DNA from: Symbiotaphrina buchneri | Taxonomy: Eukaryota; Ascomycota; Symbiotaphrinales; Symbiotaphrinaceae | Assembly (NCBI GenBank): GCA_001599915.1 | Contig: BCIG01000028.1 | Location: forward strand, 124,001 to 188,000 | Length of the DNA stretch: 64,000 nucleotides | Direction of reading: 5' to 3' | Shown here: positions 37,726 to 49,145 of the stretch, piece after piece | Position numbering within the stretch: position 1 is the stretch's first letter | How the letters are laid out: each line of letters starts with the position of its first letter | Program-made: the position numbers and the translations under genes | The notes under the pieces: model-generated | Seen by the model: the letters and a program-made list of their open reading frames with translations, nothing else | Database searches by the model: none | Told to the model about the DNA's origin: nothing

Positions 37726-40046
37726 ATGGAAGGTCATCGAACGGGTTCACGAGCGTCTAAACTCCAAGACGCAACTCCAAGGGTGGTAGCTTGTATCGCT
37801 TGTCAGAAACAGAAGGTGAGATCGTCAATCGAGAGCGTCAGGGGCAAGCCCGTGCACAATACTGATCGGTGGATTGCTGTAGGTCCGTTGTATCATGGCC
37901 AATGGCAACCCACCTTGCGTGCGCTGCAACCGCCGAAATGTAGCATGCAACTTTAAGAAGCCGCTCTCTGCTCATAGCGGCGACGACAAAACAAGGTAAG
38001 CTTCCTCGAAGAGAAGCACGAGTCTGGGCTAACATACCGAAGCCTCAGCGCTGCCCTCGCGCACGACCTGAGGGCCATTCACGCCGCAGTGAACGAACTT
38101 CGACAAAAAGAATCCTATGCGGCGCTTGAACCTCTTCTTAGTCTCCAACTCCTATCACAAACCCCGATGACATCTCTTGCAGTCACGACGGCGTCTGAGC
38201 CCTGCGAATCGACCCCAAGGAATGAGCGCCAGCAGTCTTATCCAGAAAATGAAAGTATTGAGAACGAGATGCTCGTCGAGCGATCACGCCGGCCCAGCTT
38301 CAGCGATGATGTCAATCAAGCCCCAATAAGCTCTCTATATCAGATCACGCACCTCAGAGCCCTGCAGTCCCAACAGCTGCCAACAACCCCTAGACGTATA
38401 AGTGAGCCGGAATATGCCCTTGATGATATCATATCTAGAGGCCTGCTTGCGCGATCAGATGCGGAGCAATTAGTCCAAGCACACCTTAGCCGTTCGGACC
38501 ACTACTTGTACGGGATTGCAAGCAAGTACCAAGACTTGGACAGTATTCGAAAAGGCTCGTCTCTCCTACTGGTTGCGATCTGTACGGTTTCGGCTCTACA
38601 ACAACCTTCCAGGCCGGACTTGTATCGCCTGTGCTATACCGAATTACGAAGACTTGTTTCCAACTTCGTGTTCGCCTCCAAACTTGATCTAGAGGACTTA
38701 CGAGGCCTATGCATAGCATGCTTCTGGATCAGCGATCTCTCATGGTCCGTTTCTGGGCTGGCAATTCGACGTGCTATTGAGGTCGACCTTCAAAGATCCT
38801 TCTATACTGTTGTTCAGCCTACGGCTACCAATGTAGAGCGACCATTGCCAATTGACGCCGCTACTCTTGGTGTCGCCATCGAGCGTGTGAGGCTATGGTA
38901 TCTTTTCTATATCTGCGACCAGCATTTATCAATACTTTATGGCCGGATGCCAACCCTTCGAAATCAAGATACAATACGCAATGCTAGTTCTTATCTGGCC
39001 TCGATGCCCGGTTCAGTTCCCGACATAAGGATTGTCAGTCAAATATCGCTGCTGCAAATACTCGGTGCGGTGTCGGAGCTGTTCGGACTGAATATTTCAT
39101 GTCGCGTTCCAGTTGTATTCAAATTCCAATTGGATGAATTCATTCGCCAACTTGATAGTTGGGTTTCCCACTGGCTGAATCGTTCTTGTGAGCATTTCCC
39201 ACAGATATGTTTGACTTGTGTTTGTCGGCGGCTGACAGTTCCATAGCCCTTCATCCGGTCGTCGGGAACTATCCGAGCAAAGCAGTCTCATTACATTTTT
39301 ACTTTGCAAAGCTTCATGTTTGTTCACATGTATTCCGAGGTCTCTCCTCTGACGCAACGGTCGACCCTATCCCAGTTGTTTTCCACGAAATAGCTCTCAT
39401 GGCTGTTCAGAGTGCAAAATCGATCATCGATCTCACGATTGGAGATCCCGACATCAAATTAGCCTTCGTGGGCGTCCCACATTACTTTCACACCATGATT
39501 GCCTACGCCTGCTCCTTTCTGCTCAAGACGGCACTCAAATATCGCGAGCATGTTAAGATAGATGTGGACGAAGCTCTTCAGATGATCAAGAAAGTTATAA
39601 AGTTATGCAAGGAGACGCAATGTGCGCAGTACCATCTGATCCACTGGATAGGAGAAGGCCTTCAGATTCTCTTATCGAGCTGTGTCAAGACTGTGTCGGT
39701 TGATGGCTTCAGACAGGATCAATTCAATGAGCAGCAAGTCGAGATGCACGGGACGATGGCGTCGTCATCGGAGTCATCGCAACAAAACCATTCACGCCAG
39801 ACCATAAACACAACGCAAGACCCTTCCGGCACATGGGATGCAGCCCGCCAAGCTACAATGCTTAATCTTAACAGCCATATATCAGGGACATTTGGCTACC
39901 CTGTCCCTGAAGGACTGCCAGGAACCATGGGCTATTCGGAGAGTGAGCTGAGTAACTGGCCTGGAAATCTTGCAACGGACTCGTGGAACCCGTCTGTGAG
40001 CCATCTTAACATGGATCATTTTGAACTCGGGTTAGGTCTTCTTTGA
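37726..40046 (+). CDS. Zn2Cys6 transcription factor with fungal-specific regulatory domain
   Basis: Exons 37726-37815, 37883-37995, 38049-39187 and 39247-40046 give 713 residues. The binuclear zinc cluster spans residues 23-52: C23-X2-C26-X6-C33-X8-C42-X2-C45-X6-C52, with intron 1 falling between Lys30 and Val31 inside it. The middle region (about 200-600) has the helical pattern of the fungal transcription-factor middle homology region (VAICTVSALQQPSRPDLYRL, RVRLWYLFYICDQHLSILYG, LHFYFAKLHVCSHVFRGLS). The C-terminus is Ser/Gln/Asn-rich, typical of an activation region. The third intron was set by phase: the acceptor at 39246 is the only one I found that keeps frame with a normal 59-bp length. 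It sits between an AT-rich island and a set of catabolic genes and is the natural candidate for their regulator (inference). Confidence 0.92.
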
Positions 40047-41194
40047 GTGTCCTTCGACATTACTTGGTGTCGTTAAGCTATCACATCGAGCATCGTTCAC
40101 ATATCTACGGATTCTGCTGCAAGGGGGAGACCTGCTACTCTCGAGGTGCTGATATAACATACACCAAACACTACCACCAAGTCAGAATCACACACCTGGC
40201 TTACAGGCCGGTCCAGAAGTTGCGACACCTACACTCGAGCATACCAGCCGGTGCTGGGTGACGAGCAAATTGCGATCTTATCGCGAGGCTTTCCTTATGT
40301 CGGTCAAGCTCACCGTCTGGAGAGGCAGCCAAGACAATGACATCGGCAATCTATCAGCTCGGACCGTACTGAGCTATCGAGAAGGACTATAGCCGCGACA
40401 CCTACCTAGTATCAGTACATCCGTCAAGATTGCGGTCGACCGATCACGGACTTTGCGCCAGCAGGTTGTTCACGACTCATCGGAAACCCTACAAGTGGTT
40501 CTAAAATGCCAGCCTCATAGGGCTCATAGCTTGATGCTGAGGGTGCCTGGTAGACCGATGTCGCGTTTGTAGTGTGACAGAGGGCTGTATCAAGTTTCAC
40601 AACTTGGACTGAAGTCTTAAAGTGTATATGGTGTCGTTGTAGCGACGTTGTACTGGCCTGACTGACGATATCATTGCTTCGTACAGCTCTGCGCATACTA
40701 AGAGCCTATAGGAATCGATCCATGAAAAACGTACGCAATATGGACGAAACAGCATACCGGGAAGATGAAGATATTCCAAGCAGAAAGATGAAGGATTGTA
40801 CAATATTTCATGGTCACAATATCCAAGTTGGAATCTGAATAAGCTTCCTTCATACCAGGAGGCTATGAACACGACCTACCACTTTATTGCAAATTCCAAT
40901 CATACGCTGCACGACTCCTGAAGGTTGTAAATTCTTCAATGTAGTTTTAATACAACTCCGCTTGAGCGCAACTGTGATTCCATCGCAACCCCATAACTAA
41001 ATTCGATTTCGTCTGCCCTTGTTTCGGACCTATTCCTAAAGGTTCCCGGACAACACATCTACCAAGTGAGCTGCATTCGAGGTGCAGCTACAGCAGCCAA
41101 CGCCACCCGTGCGTGGAGGTAGATGCATCCTCATAGTGCTGCTTCCACTCTACGCAATGGGCCAGAGAAAAAAAAAGGAAGATTTCGACCCCCG
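40047..41194. other. Convergent intergenic region
   Basis: Between the 3' ends of the regulator and lactonase genes. ORFs 40424-40696 and 40597-40872 (-) overlap in different frames and show no domain. Nothing supported. Confidence 0.5.
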
Positions 41195-42183
41195 TCATTC
41201 GTAGAAGGGTTTAGCATCGATTAGCCTATCGGCGGTTGGTTTATCATGCCCAAAGACTATCTCGGCATTGAAAACTCTCTGTAACCTGCGAATCATCTTT
41301 AGACTTCTTATCCAGGCATTGTGATCCCGGGCTAGAAAGCCATGCGGATGGTTCAAGTCATAGTTTTCGGAGACGTGGAACTGATCGGTGGTCCAGATGA
41401 AGGTCCCGTCCCTGTCGAGATTGACTTGCATGATACACAAGCCGGGTGTGTGGCCAGGCGCGTGGTGTAGAGTAATGCCTTGGAATAGATCCAGATGGTC
41501 TTCCGTAAATGTGTTCCAATTCAGCCCGGACAAATCCATGTAGTGCGGAACGTATACCCCGAGATCAGCACCGGTTCCCACCGCCCAGCAAGCATGTTTG
41601 AACTCCTCCTCGTGTACATAGATGGGAATATCGGTGCCGATGAAGTGTTCGAGACCGCCTGCATGGTCCGAGTGCAGATGGCCGAAAAGGATGGCTTTCA
41701 CATCTTTGATGTCATTTCCCGTCGCTTTGATCGCGTCTGGAAGTCGATGGCGGTCCTTGTACACTGTGCGAGGGAAGACGTCAGTGGCTGGTATGCCCCA
41801 GTGCTAGCACTTGTCAGTAGAGCAGGAGCGTGAAGCAACCGAAAATGCTCTACTCACCAGCTCCAGATCCTCGGCGCAGCCAGTTTCGTACAGGATGAGC
41901 CCTGCTTCCGGATGCTCTATCAAAGCGGCCAGCACGATCAAATCACGGATCTTGTTTTCGGGGTTAGGATTCGATTTCGTAGCGCTGTTGGCTCCTCGAA
42001 GAAGCCTGCCACCTTCAGCAATCGATCTCTGAGTAGAAAGCGACGCCTTTCCTACCATGCTTCATCCGCTTGCAGCGTCCCTAGATCGAGAATGTGCATC
42101 TTGGTTCCTGGAGGACATTTGAACGCTGGCACGCTCGCGCTTGTCAAGAGATTAGCCAGAATGCTCTCCGGTGCCTGCGCCAT
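41195..42183 (-). CDS. Metallo-beta-lactamase-fold lactonase (AHL-lactonase-like)
   Basis: Minus-strand exons 42183-42056, 42005-41858 and 41803-41195 give 294 residues. The metal site HLHSDHAGG (H-X-H-X-D-H) is near residue 125, followed by a downstream metal His in HHAPGHTPG, an Asp in WTTDQFH and the final His in VFGHDK. Fungal and bacterial proteins with this layout (MHILDLGTL start, ILYETG, YVHEEE, GHTPGLCIMQV) hydrolyse lactone rings or other cyclic esters using two metal ions. No signal peptide. It is convergent with the regulator. If the nearby Baeyer-Villiger enzyme makes a lactone, this is the obvious ring-opening enzyme, but that link is inference. Gene looks intact. Confidence 0.88.
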
Positions 42184-43355
42184 GGTGCGGGACTGTCTTT
42201 CGAGCTGGGCCACTGCCGATTACGTTTGTTAAAGAGGGTCGTCTGACGACCTTATCTGATCTCTTACGCATCACGCACTTCGCGTGACCAGCTTGGGGCT
42301 GCTAATTATGCTGCTTCTCATTTCCAGCATAAGGAGGGGGGGCGCGGGGTCCGGGCTGTCGGGGGAATCGGACGGGGAGAGAGAGGGAGGCGGGCCGGTG
42401 AAGGCACTTCAGCACACGTGGAGAAGCTGTAAAGGGTGTAATAGTATGCAGTACTATGAAATCAATGAAGGACTTAAGGTAGCGTGTAAGGTCCCTGTAG
42501 TCAGTGGTGGTAGAAGAGGAAGCGGGATAGATCTACAGTACTGATGAGGTTGCTTGCGGAGGAGCGAGCGAGCAAGGTCTCGCCAAAAAGTGCTCATAAG
42601 CGATGGTTGGACTCAGATCCTCAAACAGAAGTAAGGGGCAGCCCGAACCAACCACGACAGAGATCGTTTTCGTCGTGCTAATTAGACTTAAGGTAGCACA
42701 TAAAACAGTCGGAACGGGGCTTCAGGCGCCTTGTGTGCGATGCTTCGCGGCCTCCGGGCCCTTGGCCGTGAGCTGGGGAGCGGTCGGCATGGGGACGGAG
42801 ATCGAGCGTGGATGGATATTGATGTAGATGTGCTGGATAAAGTCGGCCTGTGGCCGCTCCTCGCCGCGCGCCGTGGCCTCGACGCCGAGCTGCTCTCCGA
42901 CGCGCTGTCGGCCGGCCATGCCCAGCTGCTCGCGACCCCGGCGGCGCCGCGTTCGCCGCGCGGCCCATGGGGCCCCACACGGTGCCGGGCATGGGTCGAT
43001 ACTCCGCGCTGGCTGCCCGACAACGACTTCGATGAGATGCGGGCCGGGCGAGCGGAAGCGGAAGTGGCAGGAGAGGAAGCGACGGCAGGACAGCGGCAAG
43101 AGGCCACGCGCTCATTTTCACTGCGAAGGCTATGTGTAGATACGACCTCGTCTACAAGCCGCCGACACCTTCGGTCTATCCAGGAAGCGCTACGTTTTCG
43201 CCTGCGAACCCCCCAAGACCAACGGCCGGGAAGACTTCCGTGATACACTTGCGCACGACCCGATTGCGACCTGCTCATAAGAAGGGCTGACTGACGTTAA
43301 CCCCGAGCCCGCCGAGCTTTTTCGTACAGATTGATAAGCCTCGGACGACGGGAAT
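42184..43355. other. Divergent intergenic region with a GC-rich segment
   Basis: From about 42720 to 43250 GC is clearly higher than in the surroundings and long ORFs are open on both strands (42731-43243 +, 42688-43278 -). The plus frame has protein-like stretches (WMDIDVDVLDKVGLWPLLAA, ELLSDALSAGHAQLLATPAAP), but I recognise no family, start or splice sites, so I leave it uncalled. The promoters of lactonase and MFS1 should lie in this interval. Confidence 0.35.
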
Positions 43356-43444
43356 GGGGAACAGACTGGGGAACAGACTGGGGAACAGACTGGGGAACAG
43401 ACTGGGGAACAGACTGGGGAACAGACTGGGGAACAGACTGGGGA
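43356..43444 (+). repeat. 12-bp minisatellite, seven perfect copies
   Basis: The unit GGGGAACAGACT is repeated seven times without change (43356-43439), followed by a partial GGGGA. It lies about 220 bp before the MFS1 start codon. Because 12 is a multiple of 3 the array is open in several frames, which explains the repetitive WGTD and SPVC frames; I do not take it as coding. Confidence 0.95.
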
Positions 43445-43659
43445 CCCCATGAACAGGTCCAAACAAACCCATCCCCGCTTCGTGACTCTATACTATTAAT
43501 ACTGCGGCGTCGTATTGCCGGCGGGATGGGAAGGCCTTATCGTCGTCGCTCTTGCTTAGCTTTCCACGTGTGCAAGACTGCAGTGACCCCTATTTCTCCA
43601 ACACTCGTACTTTCCTTTCCACGCTTCAGCTTCAGGTGTTGCCTTTCCAGCCATCCAGC

Positions 43660-45430
43660 ATGGGTCTGTTGACCAGTGATAGGATCCGGCCCGTGAATGT
43701 CCTAGTAAGTGCTATAGCCATCGAGGTGAAATCAAAGACAGTATACTGACAAGTCTAGATTGCGGCATTTGTGTCGCTTGGATCCTTCACCTATGGCTAC
43801 TGCTCGTCCATCATCGCGACTACTCTGGGCCAGCCTCAATTCTACGAGTACCTTCACCTGGCCCAGACTGGGACAGGACTAGCTCATACTAATGATATAA
43901 CTGGAGCGATGAACGGCCTTTTTCAAGGCGGTGGTATCTTTGGCGCCCTGGCTGCTGGGCCTGTGGCAGACAGGCTGTCACGTCGTGGATCTCTTATTGT
44001 GTCTTCACTCATATGCCTGGTTGGAGGTGCGTTGCAGTGCGGAACTGTGAATGTGGCAATGCTTCTTGTTGCAAGATTCATTACCGGTACGCCCAAGCTT
44101 CCAACTATTCATAAGAATCATTCCGGCTAAGTGACCATAGGCTTCGGAACTGGCATGATATCAGAGTGAGGTCTCTCCACCGCACTCTCGAGGTGTCTTG
44201 GTGGGCATGCACGGGGTCTGGATTTGTTGTGGTTATACCGTAGCAGGCTGGGTCGGATACGGCTGTTACAAGTACACTACCGCCTTTCAATGGCGATTTC
44301 CACTTGCTGTCCAATGCTTCGCTCCCGTAATGCTCCTCATTGGGGTGTGGTTCATTCCTGAAAGTCCACGTTGGTGTAAGTGTCCTACGTGCTTCTGAGC
44401 TGATGGAGAGATTGCTCCGAACGAAAAACTGACAGAGTCATAGTATGTCTGCGAGACAGACACGACGATGCTTACCGTGCAATGGAATACCTTCACCACG
44501 ATCCAAATGACCCGCAACAAACTTTAGCTAAGCAAGAATTCTATGCACTGCAGAAGCAGATCGACTTGGACAGTATTCACGGGAACGGCTCCTACAAAGA
44601 ACTTTTCACTGTCCCAGCGAACCGAAGACGTGTCTTTCTCGGCTTCGTGATCCTTTTCGGGGCGCAGTGCACAGCTACTATTGTCATCAACAATTATGGC
44701 GTGAGCCTCTACAGTGCGCTGGGCTATGAGCCTCCAACTACTCTGGCATTCACGGCTGGCTGGGTTACTGTTGCCGTTGGAGGAAATGCAATTACGGCCC
44801 TGTTCGTGGATCGATTCGGCCGGATACGATTCCTTCGTAAGTATTTTCCCGCTTTTGACCTCGTCCCAAGGTTCCTGACGGATATTCCTCGCTGCAGTGA
44901 TCGGCTTCACTGGATGTCTGATTGCCCTAATCATGGAGATGTGGTTACTAGCCGTCTACCAACATACGGACAATAGATCGGGGCAGGCTGCCGCCGTAGC
45001 GTTTCTCTTCATCCACGTTGGATTCTTCAGCAGTTGTATCGACGCCAACACGTATATCTACTGTACTGAGATTTTCCCAAGCCATCTCCGTGCTAGAGGG
45101 TCCTCGGTATCGGTCAGTGGCTTGTTCTTCGCCACCGTCATCTTTACTTGCGCTGCGCCGACTGCCTTCGGAAAAATTGGCTGGAAGTACTACCTCGTCT
45201 TTGCAATTCTGTCGGCTATCATGATCGTCCTTCTTTGGTTCTACTTTCCCGAGACCAAGGGGCTGTCCTTGGAGGAAATCCATTCTCTATTTGGAGAGTC
45301 CGTTGCTGTAGACACCTCCCAACTAAGCGAGGCAGACAGGGAGGCTTTTGAAATGGGAATCTTGGAAGAAAAGAACAATGTTGCTGGTGCCACCGAACAT
45401 CATGAGCACACTACCCAAACTATTGGCTGA
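43660..45430 (+). CDS. MFS sugar-type transporter with interrupted frame (possible pseudogene)
   Basis: Exons 43660-43704, 43759-44086, 44141-44375, 44444-44836 and 44898-45430. The parts are those of the sugar-porter family (12 membrane helices): LGSFTYGYCSSII in helix 1, ADRLSRRGS in loop 2-3, EVSPPHSRG, PESPRW, DRFGR in loop 8-9 and PETKGLSLEEIHSLFG at the end. In exon 3 the frame runs FGTGMIS and meets TGA at about 44166, while the right continuation (YQSEVSPP) sits one base off. Compared with MFS2 in this window, about seven residues are missing at that point, consistent with loss of roughly 20 nt. No splice choice I tried repairs it. Either the gene is a recent pseudogene or the assembly is wrong here; the rest is intact. 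Would move sugars or similar solutes by proton symport. Confidence 0.8.
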
Positions 45431-48400
45431 TTGACTGCAAGATGAGAGATGAGTCTACGTGATGGGAGAGATGATATAGTATCGAAATTTCATAATATGT
45501 ATAATAAGGCGAAAATGTTGGCTCATGTCATGTAGATAATATGTTTATAAGTTTCATGAAGCAACCTAGAATAGCTGATCTTACCTGGGTAAGTAATTGA
45601 TGTAATTGCCTTACTATATGAAAGACCTTTAAAGTGACCTACCTACTTTGCTAAGTATACTGTATAATCTTGAAAAATTTGTAAATAGGCTAATGGTTAG
45701 CTATAGCTTGGTATTAAACCTATTCCCATCTATATCACATTACCTTTCTATCTAAAGCTTGCAATTATAGCTATTTTTAACTGTTGTAACTAATAGCTAT
45801 AACCTTTATAAAATAATCAGAAAATCATAATATTGTTTATAAATAATTTTAAATTTATCTATCTATCTATCTACCTATTTAATTAATTAGATATAATTTT
45901 AGATTACTTTAAATCATATTATTTTAAGATAAAAGCTATATATAAACTGTAACATTATATTCTATCTATATTAAATAAATTTACCAGGATATCCTTTTTT
46001 AACTATATTAGAAACTATTTTAAATAGGTTAAAATAGCTGATAAAAATCTTATCAATTGTCTGATTAGTTGGAATATAGGAGAAATAATATATTATAGAG
46101 TTATAACAGATAGTTAAAAGTAGAAAAAGTAGAATTCTTATCTTAATTGTTTTTAAATATAGCAACTAAAAATTATAAAGTAATAATAAGATTAGATTAT
46201 ATAGGTTTTATTAGTAAATCTTATATAAAGTTAATATAATAAAATTGAAGTTCTTTTTATTTAATCTATAATAGTTTTTATAACTATAACCTGTATTTAT
46301 ATAATAGTTATTCTTATTAGGTTTTTTATCATTGTTTTTTAAATTTTTATAACAGTTAAAACAGATATTACAATTGTTATAACTGTTATTATAACTGTTA
46401 AAGTTATAGTTTTATTATATGTTTTTAACTGTTATACAAGTTTTTTTTTTCTTTTTATTAAAAAAGCTTTTGATTTTTTAATCTTTATACAGCTATTATA
46501 ACTGTTTACTGTTAAGTTTATTATAATTATTTTAGAAAAGCAAATCCTTATATAATATAGTATATTCTTTTTAATTATCATTGTTTAAAAGCTTTATATA
46601 ATCAGGTAATAATATAATAAGCTTTTTAACTATTTTCTAATTAATAAAGTTAATTATTAATACAAATATATCCTTGACTTTAATAAGATAATTATCTTTT
46701 CTATCTAGTTAAATACTGATTTTATATTCAATAAAGATCTTTATAATTAACTTAGAATTTATAGCTAATTTAATAAAAACAGTTATAATTATATAATTTA
46801 TTATAATCTGCTGATTAAAAATAATCTACTTTTATATCTGTTTTATAATAAACTTCTTTATATATAACTTTATTTCTTTTTATAAAAATTGTTTAAATAC
46901 TTTATTAATAACAGTATTAAAAAGTTGTAAAAAGCTTATATAATTACCTAGAATCAGTATAGTTAAAACTTTTATTATTTAAAGCTTTTTTAAAACTATA
47001 AAAGTTTTATAAAAAGTTATAAAATTTATAATTAATAAGCTTTTCTGATTTTTTATTACTAATTAAAACTCTTTTTCTATTTATTGTAAAAATAATTATT
47101 TATTATTATAAGTAGTTTTATTGACTTTTATAATAATTTAAAGATTGTAAAGATATTGTTCTTTAGCTAGAATTTGACTTTTTAGATCAGTTACTCTATA
47201 GAAAATTAATTTAAATAGAATTTAAATAACTTTATTAATCTAGATATAGATTACTAAAGTTATCTGTTGTTTATTCTATTTAAAATGTTTTATTTTATCT
47301 AAAACTGTTTTAGCTTTTATAAAATTATATATAAAGCTATTTAAATATTTAAAAGATATAAGAGTTTTATTTAGATTTATAATTACTAATAAAAGATATT
47401 AGTTTTAACCTTTTATAACATGTTTAAACAAGGTAAAAAGTTTTAATAATTAGGAATTATAACAAACAAATCAGAAAAACCTATTAACTAGCTTATAGAA
47501 TTCTATAAAGAGTTTTAAAGCTTATTTAATAATTCTTTAATAACAGATTCTAAATCAGTAATAAAAATTGTAAAACTATTTTATAAAAAAGATAAAAACC
47601 TTTTTACAATTAGAATAAAGCTTTATAAATAGCTTTTTAGCTTTTTTTTTAAATTAACTATAATAAACTAATTGATTAATTACTTATTGTAAATAGAATA
47701 GTTTAAATAGCTTCTTTTTACACTTTAACTATTAATTAAACTATTATAGGTAAACTTTTTTTATTACTAATTAGTTATTATATGATTTCTTTATAATTTT
47801 TTTTATTAATTAATTATCATCTAATAAAAGATTTTCCAGAATTAAACAGTTTTTTAAAAAGTAGAAAATTGATAAAAATAAAAAACCCCTGGTAAAACCT
47901 TTATCTGATTAATTAAAAGAACCTTTTTATAGGTTTTATATAATTTATCAGCTTATATATAATAATAGATAAGAAATAAGATAACTTTAAGCTTTTTTTC
48001 TTATAAATATAATCATTTAATATATATAATAGGTTTGTTATAGATTTTAAATAGTTTGATTTTAATCTATATATTTTCTAGTAAATTACAAGGTTTTAAC
48101 TATATTCTCATTGATTTTACCTAGGAAAAACATGGTAAAACCTAATTAGAAATTGTGATTATTAATTTGTATAAAGTTTATTATAAGATTTCTAAATTCC
48201 TATTTTTTAACTAGATTAAATTATATATTAATAAAGATTTATTTTAATATTAATAAAATCTTATTATCTTTTAAACCAGTTAGATAACTATAGCTAACTA
48301 TTAGTTTATTAAATTTTTTAAAAATTATATAGTATATATAGATTCTAATCCAGTTTTATACTAATTTAAAAAGTTATTTTACATAATATTTAACATAAAG

Positions 48401-49080
48401 TAGATATATTTATATATATAATTATCATTAACCTGATTTTATCACCTTTATAACATATGCTTTTAACCTGAAAGAATTAACTACCTGTTATAATTTATAA
48501 TAACAATAATATATACTTTATAAAGTAATAATATTATAATCTATATCTTTTATACAAGGTTAATCTTAGATTTAATATAAAGTTTTATCTATTATAAAAT
48601 CATTATTAATATTTCAGACCTTTATATCTTAATAGATTTAAAGATGTTTTCAAGAGAACACTTTAATTTACCCATTTGTACTAATAACTTGATTCTAACA
48701 AGGTCAGTAAGTATAAAGTGACTTAGCACCTAAGGATCCTGTTTTATCATTTTCTGTTATTCTGACTTCCTTGCTGAGTAACAAGGTTCATTATATGCTA
48801 ACAACGTTCTGACAAGCTACTAGATCTGTAAGACACATGTAGTAAAATCTGGAAAAGAGATAATTCTTACTTTGAGATTGGCCCTGAGATTGGCCCTGAA
48901 TGATGACCAGATATTGTTAAATGTCCTTTAAAATCTCATGATTTCATGTGGCATGCTGTAGGAAGGATCAATTTGTGTTTAATGATCACTTTTAATATAT
49001 ATGAACCTTGTTACACCAGGTACTCGGATACTCTACTCTGTCGTTCCACAATATTGAAATTGTTGCAAATTGTCCCAGAC
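45431..49080. repeat. Second AT-rich island, RIP-like transposon relic
   Basis: Composition falls from about 45480 and recovers between 48640 and 49080. Most reading frames are closed; the one longer ORF (45971-46165, -) is low-complexity. Texture is the same as in the first island, so a RIP-mutated repeat is the likely origin. A Cys/Asn-rich stretch near 46.33-46.45 kb (-) hints at a gag-type zinc knuckle, but I cannot assign a family or find paired terminal repeats. Simple TCTA repeats lie near 45858-45880. It separates two MFS genes. Confidence 0.7.
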
Positions 49081-49145
49081 TGATATCAGAAGGAACATTC
49101 CATCTGCGTTTGAACTCACCGTATTGCCAGGTCTACTAGCCCAGC

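Noticed and set aside
39188-39204. 17-bp intron in the regulator gene
   Set aside because: In phase but too short to splice; the acceptor at 39246 gives a normal 59-bp intron and a better protein match.
43190-43472. Repetitive WGTD / SPVC reading frames
   Set aside because: Produced by the 12-bp minisatellite; no start context or domain.
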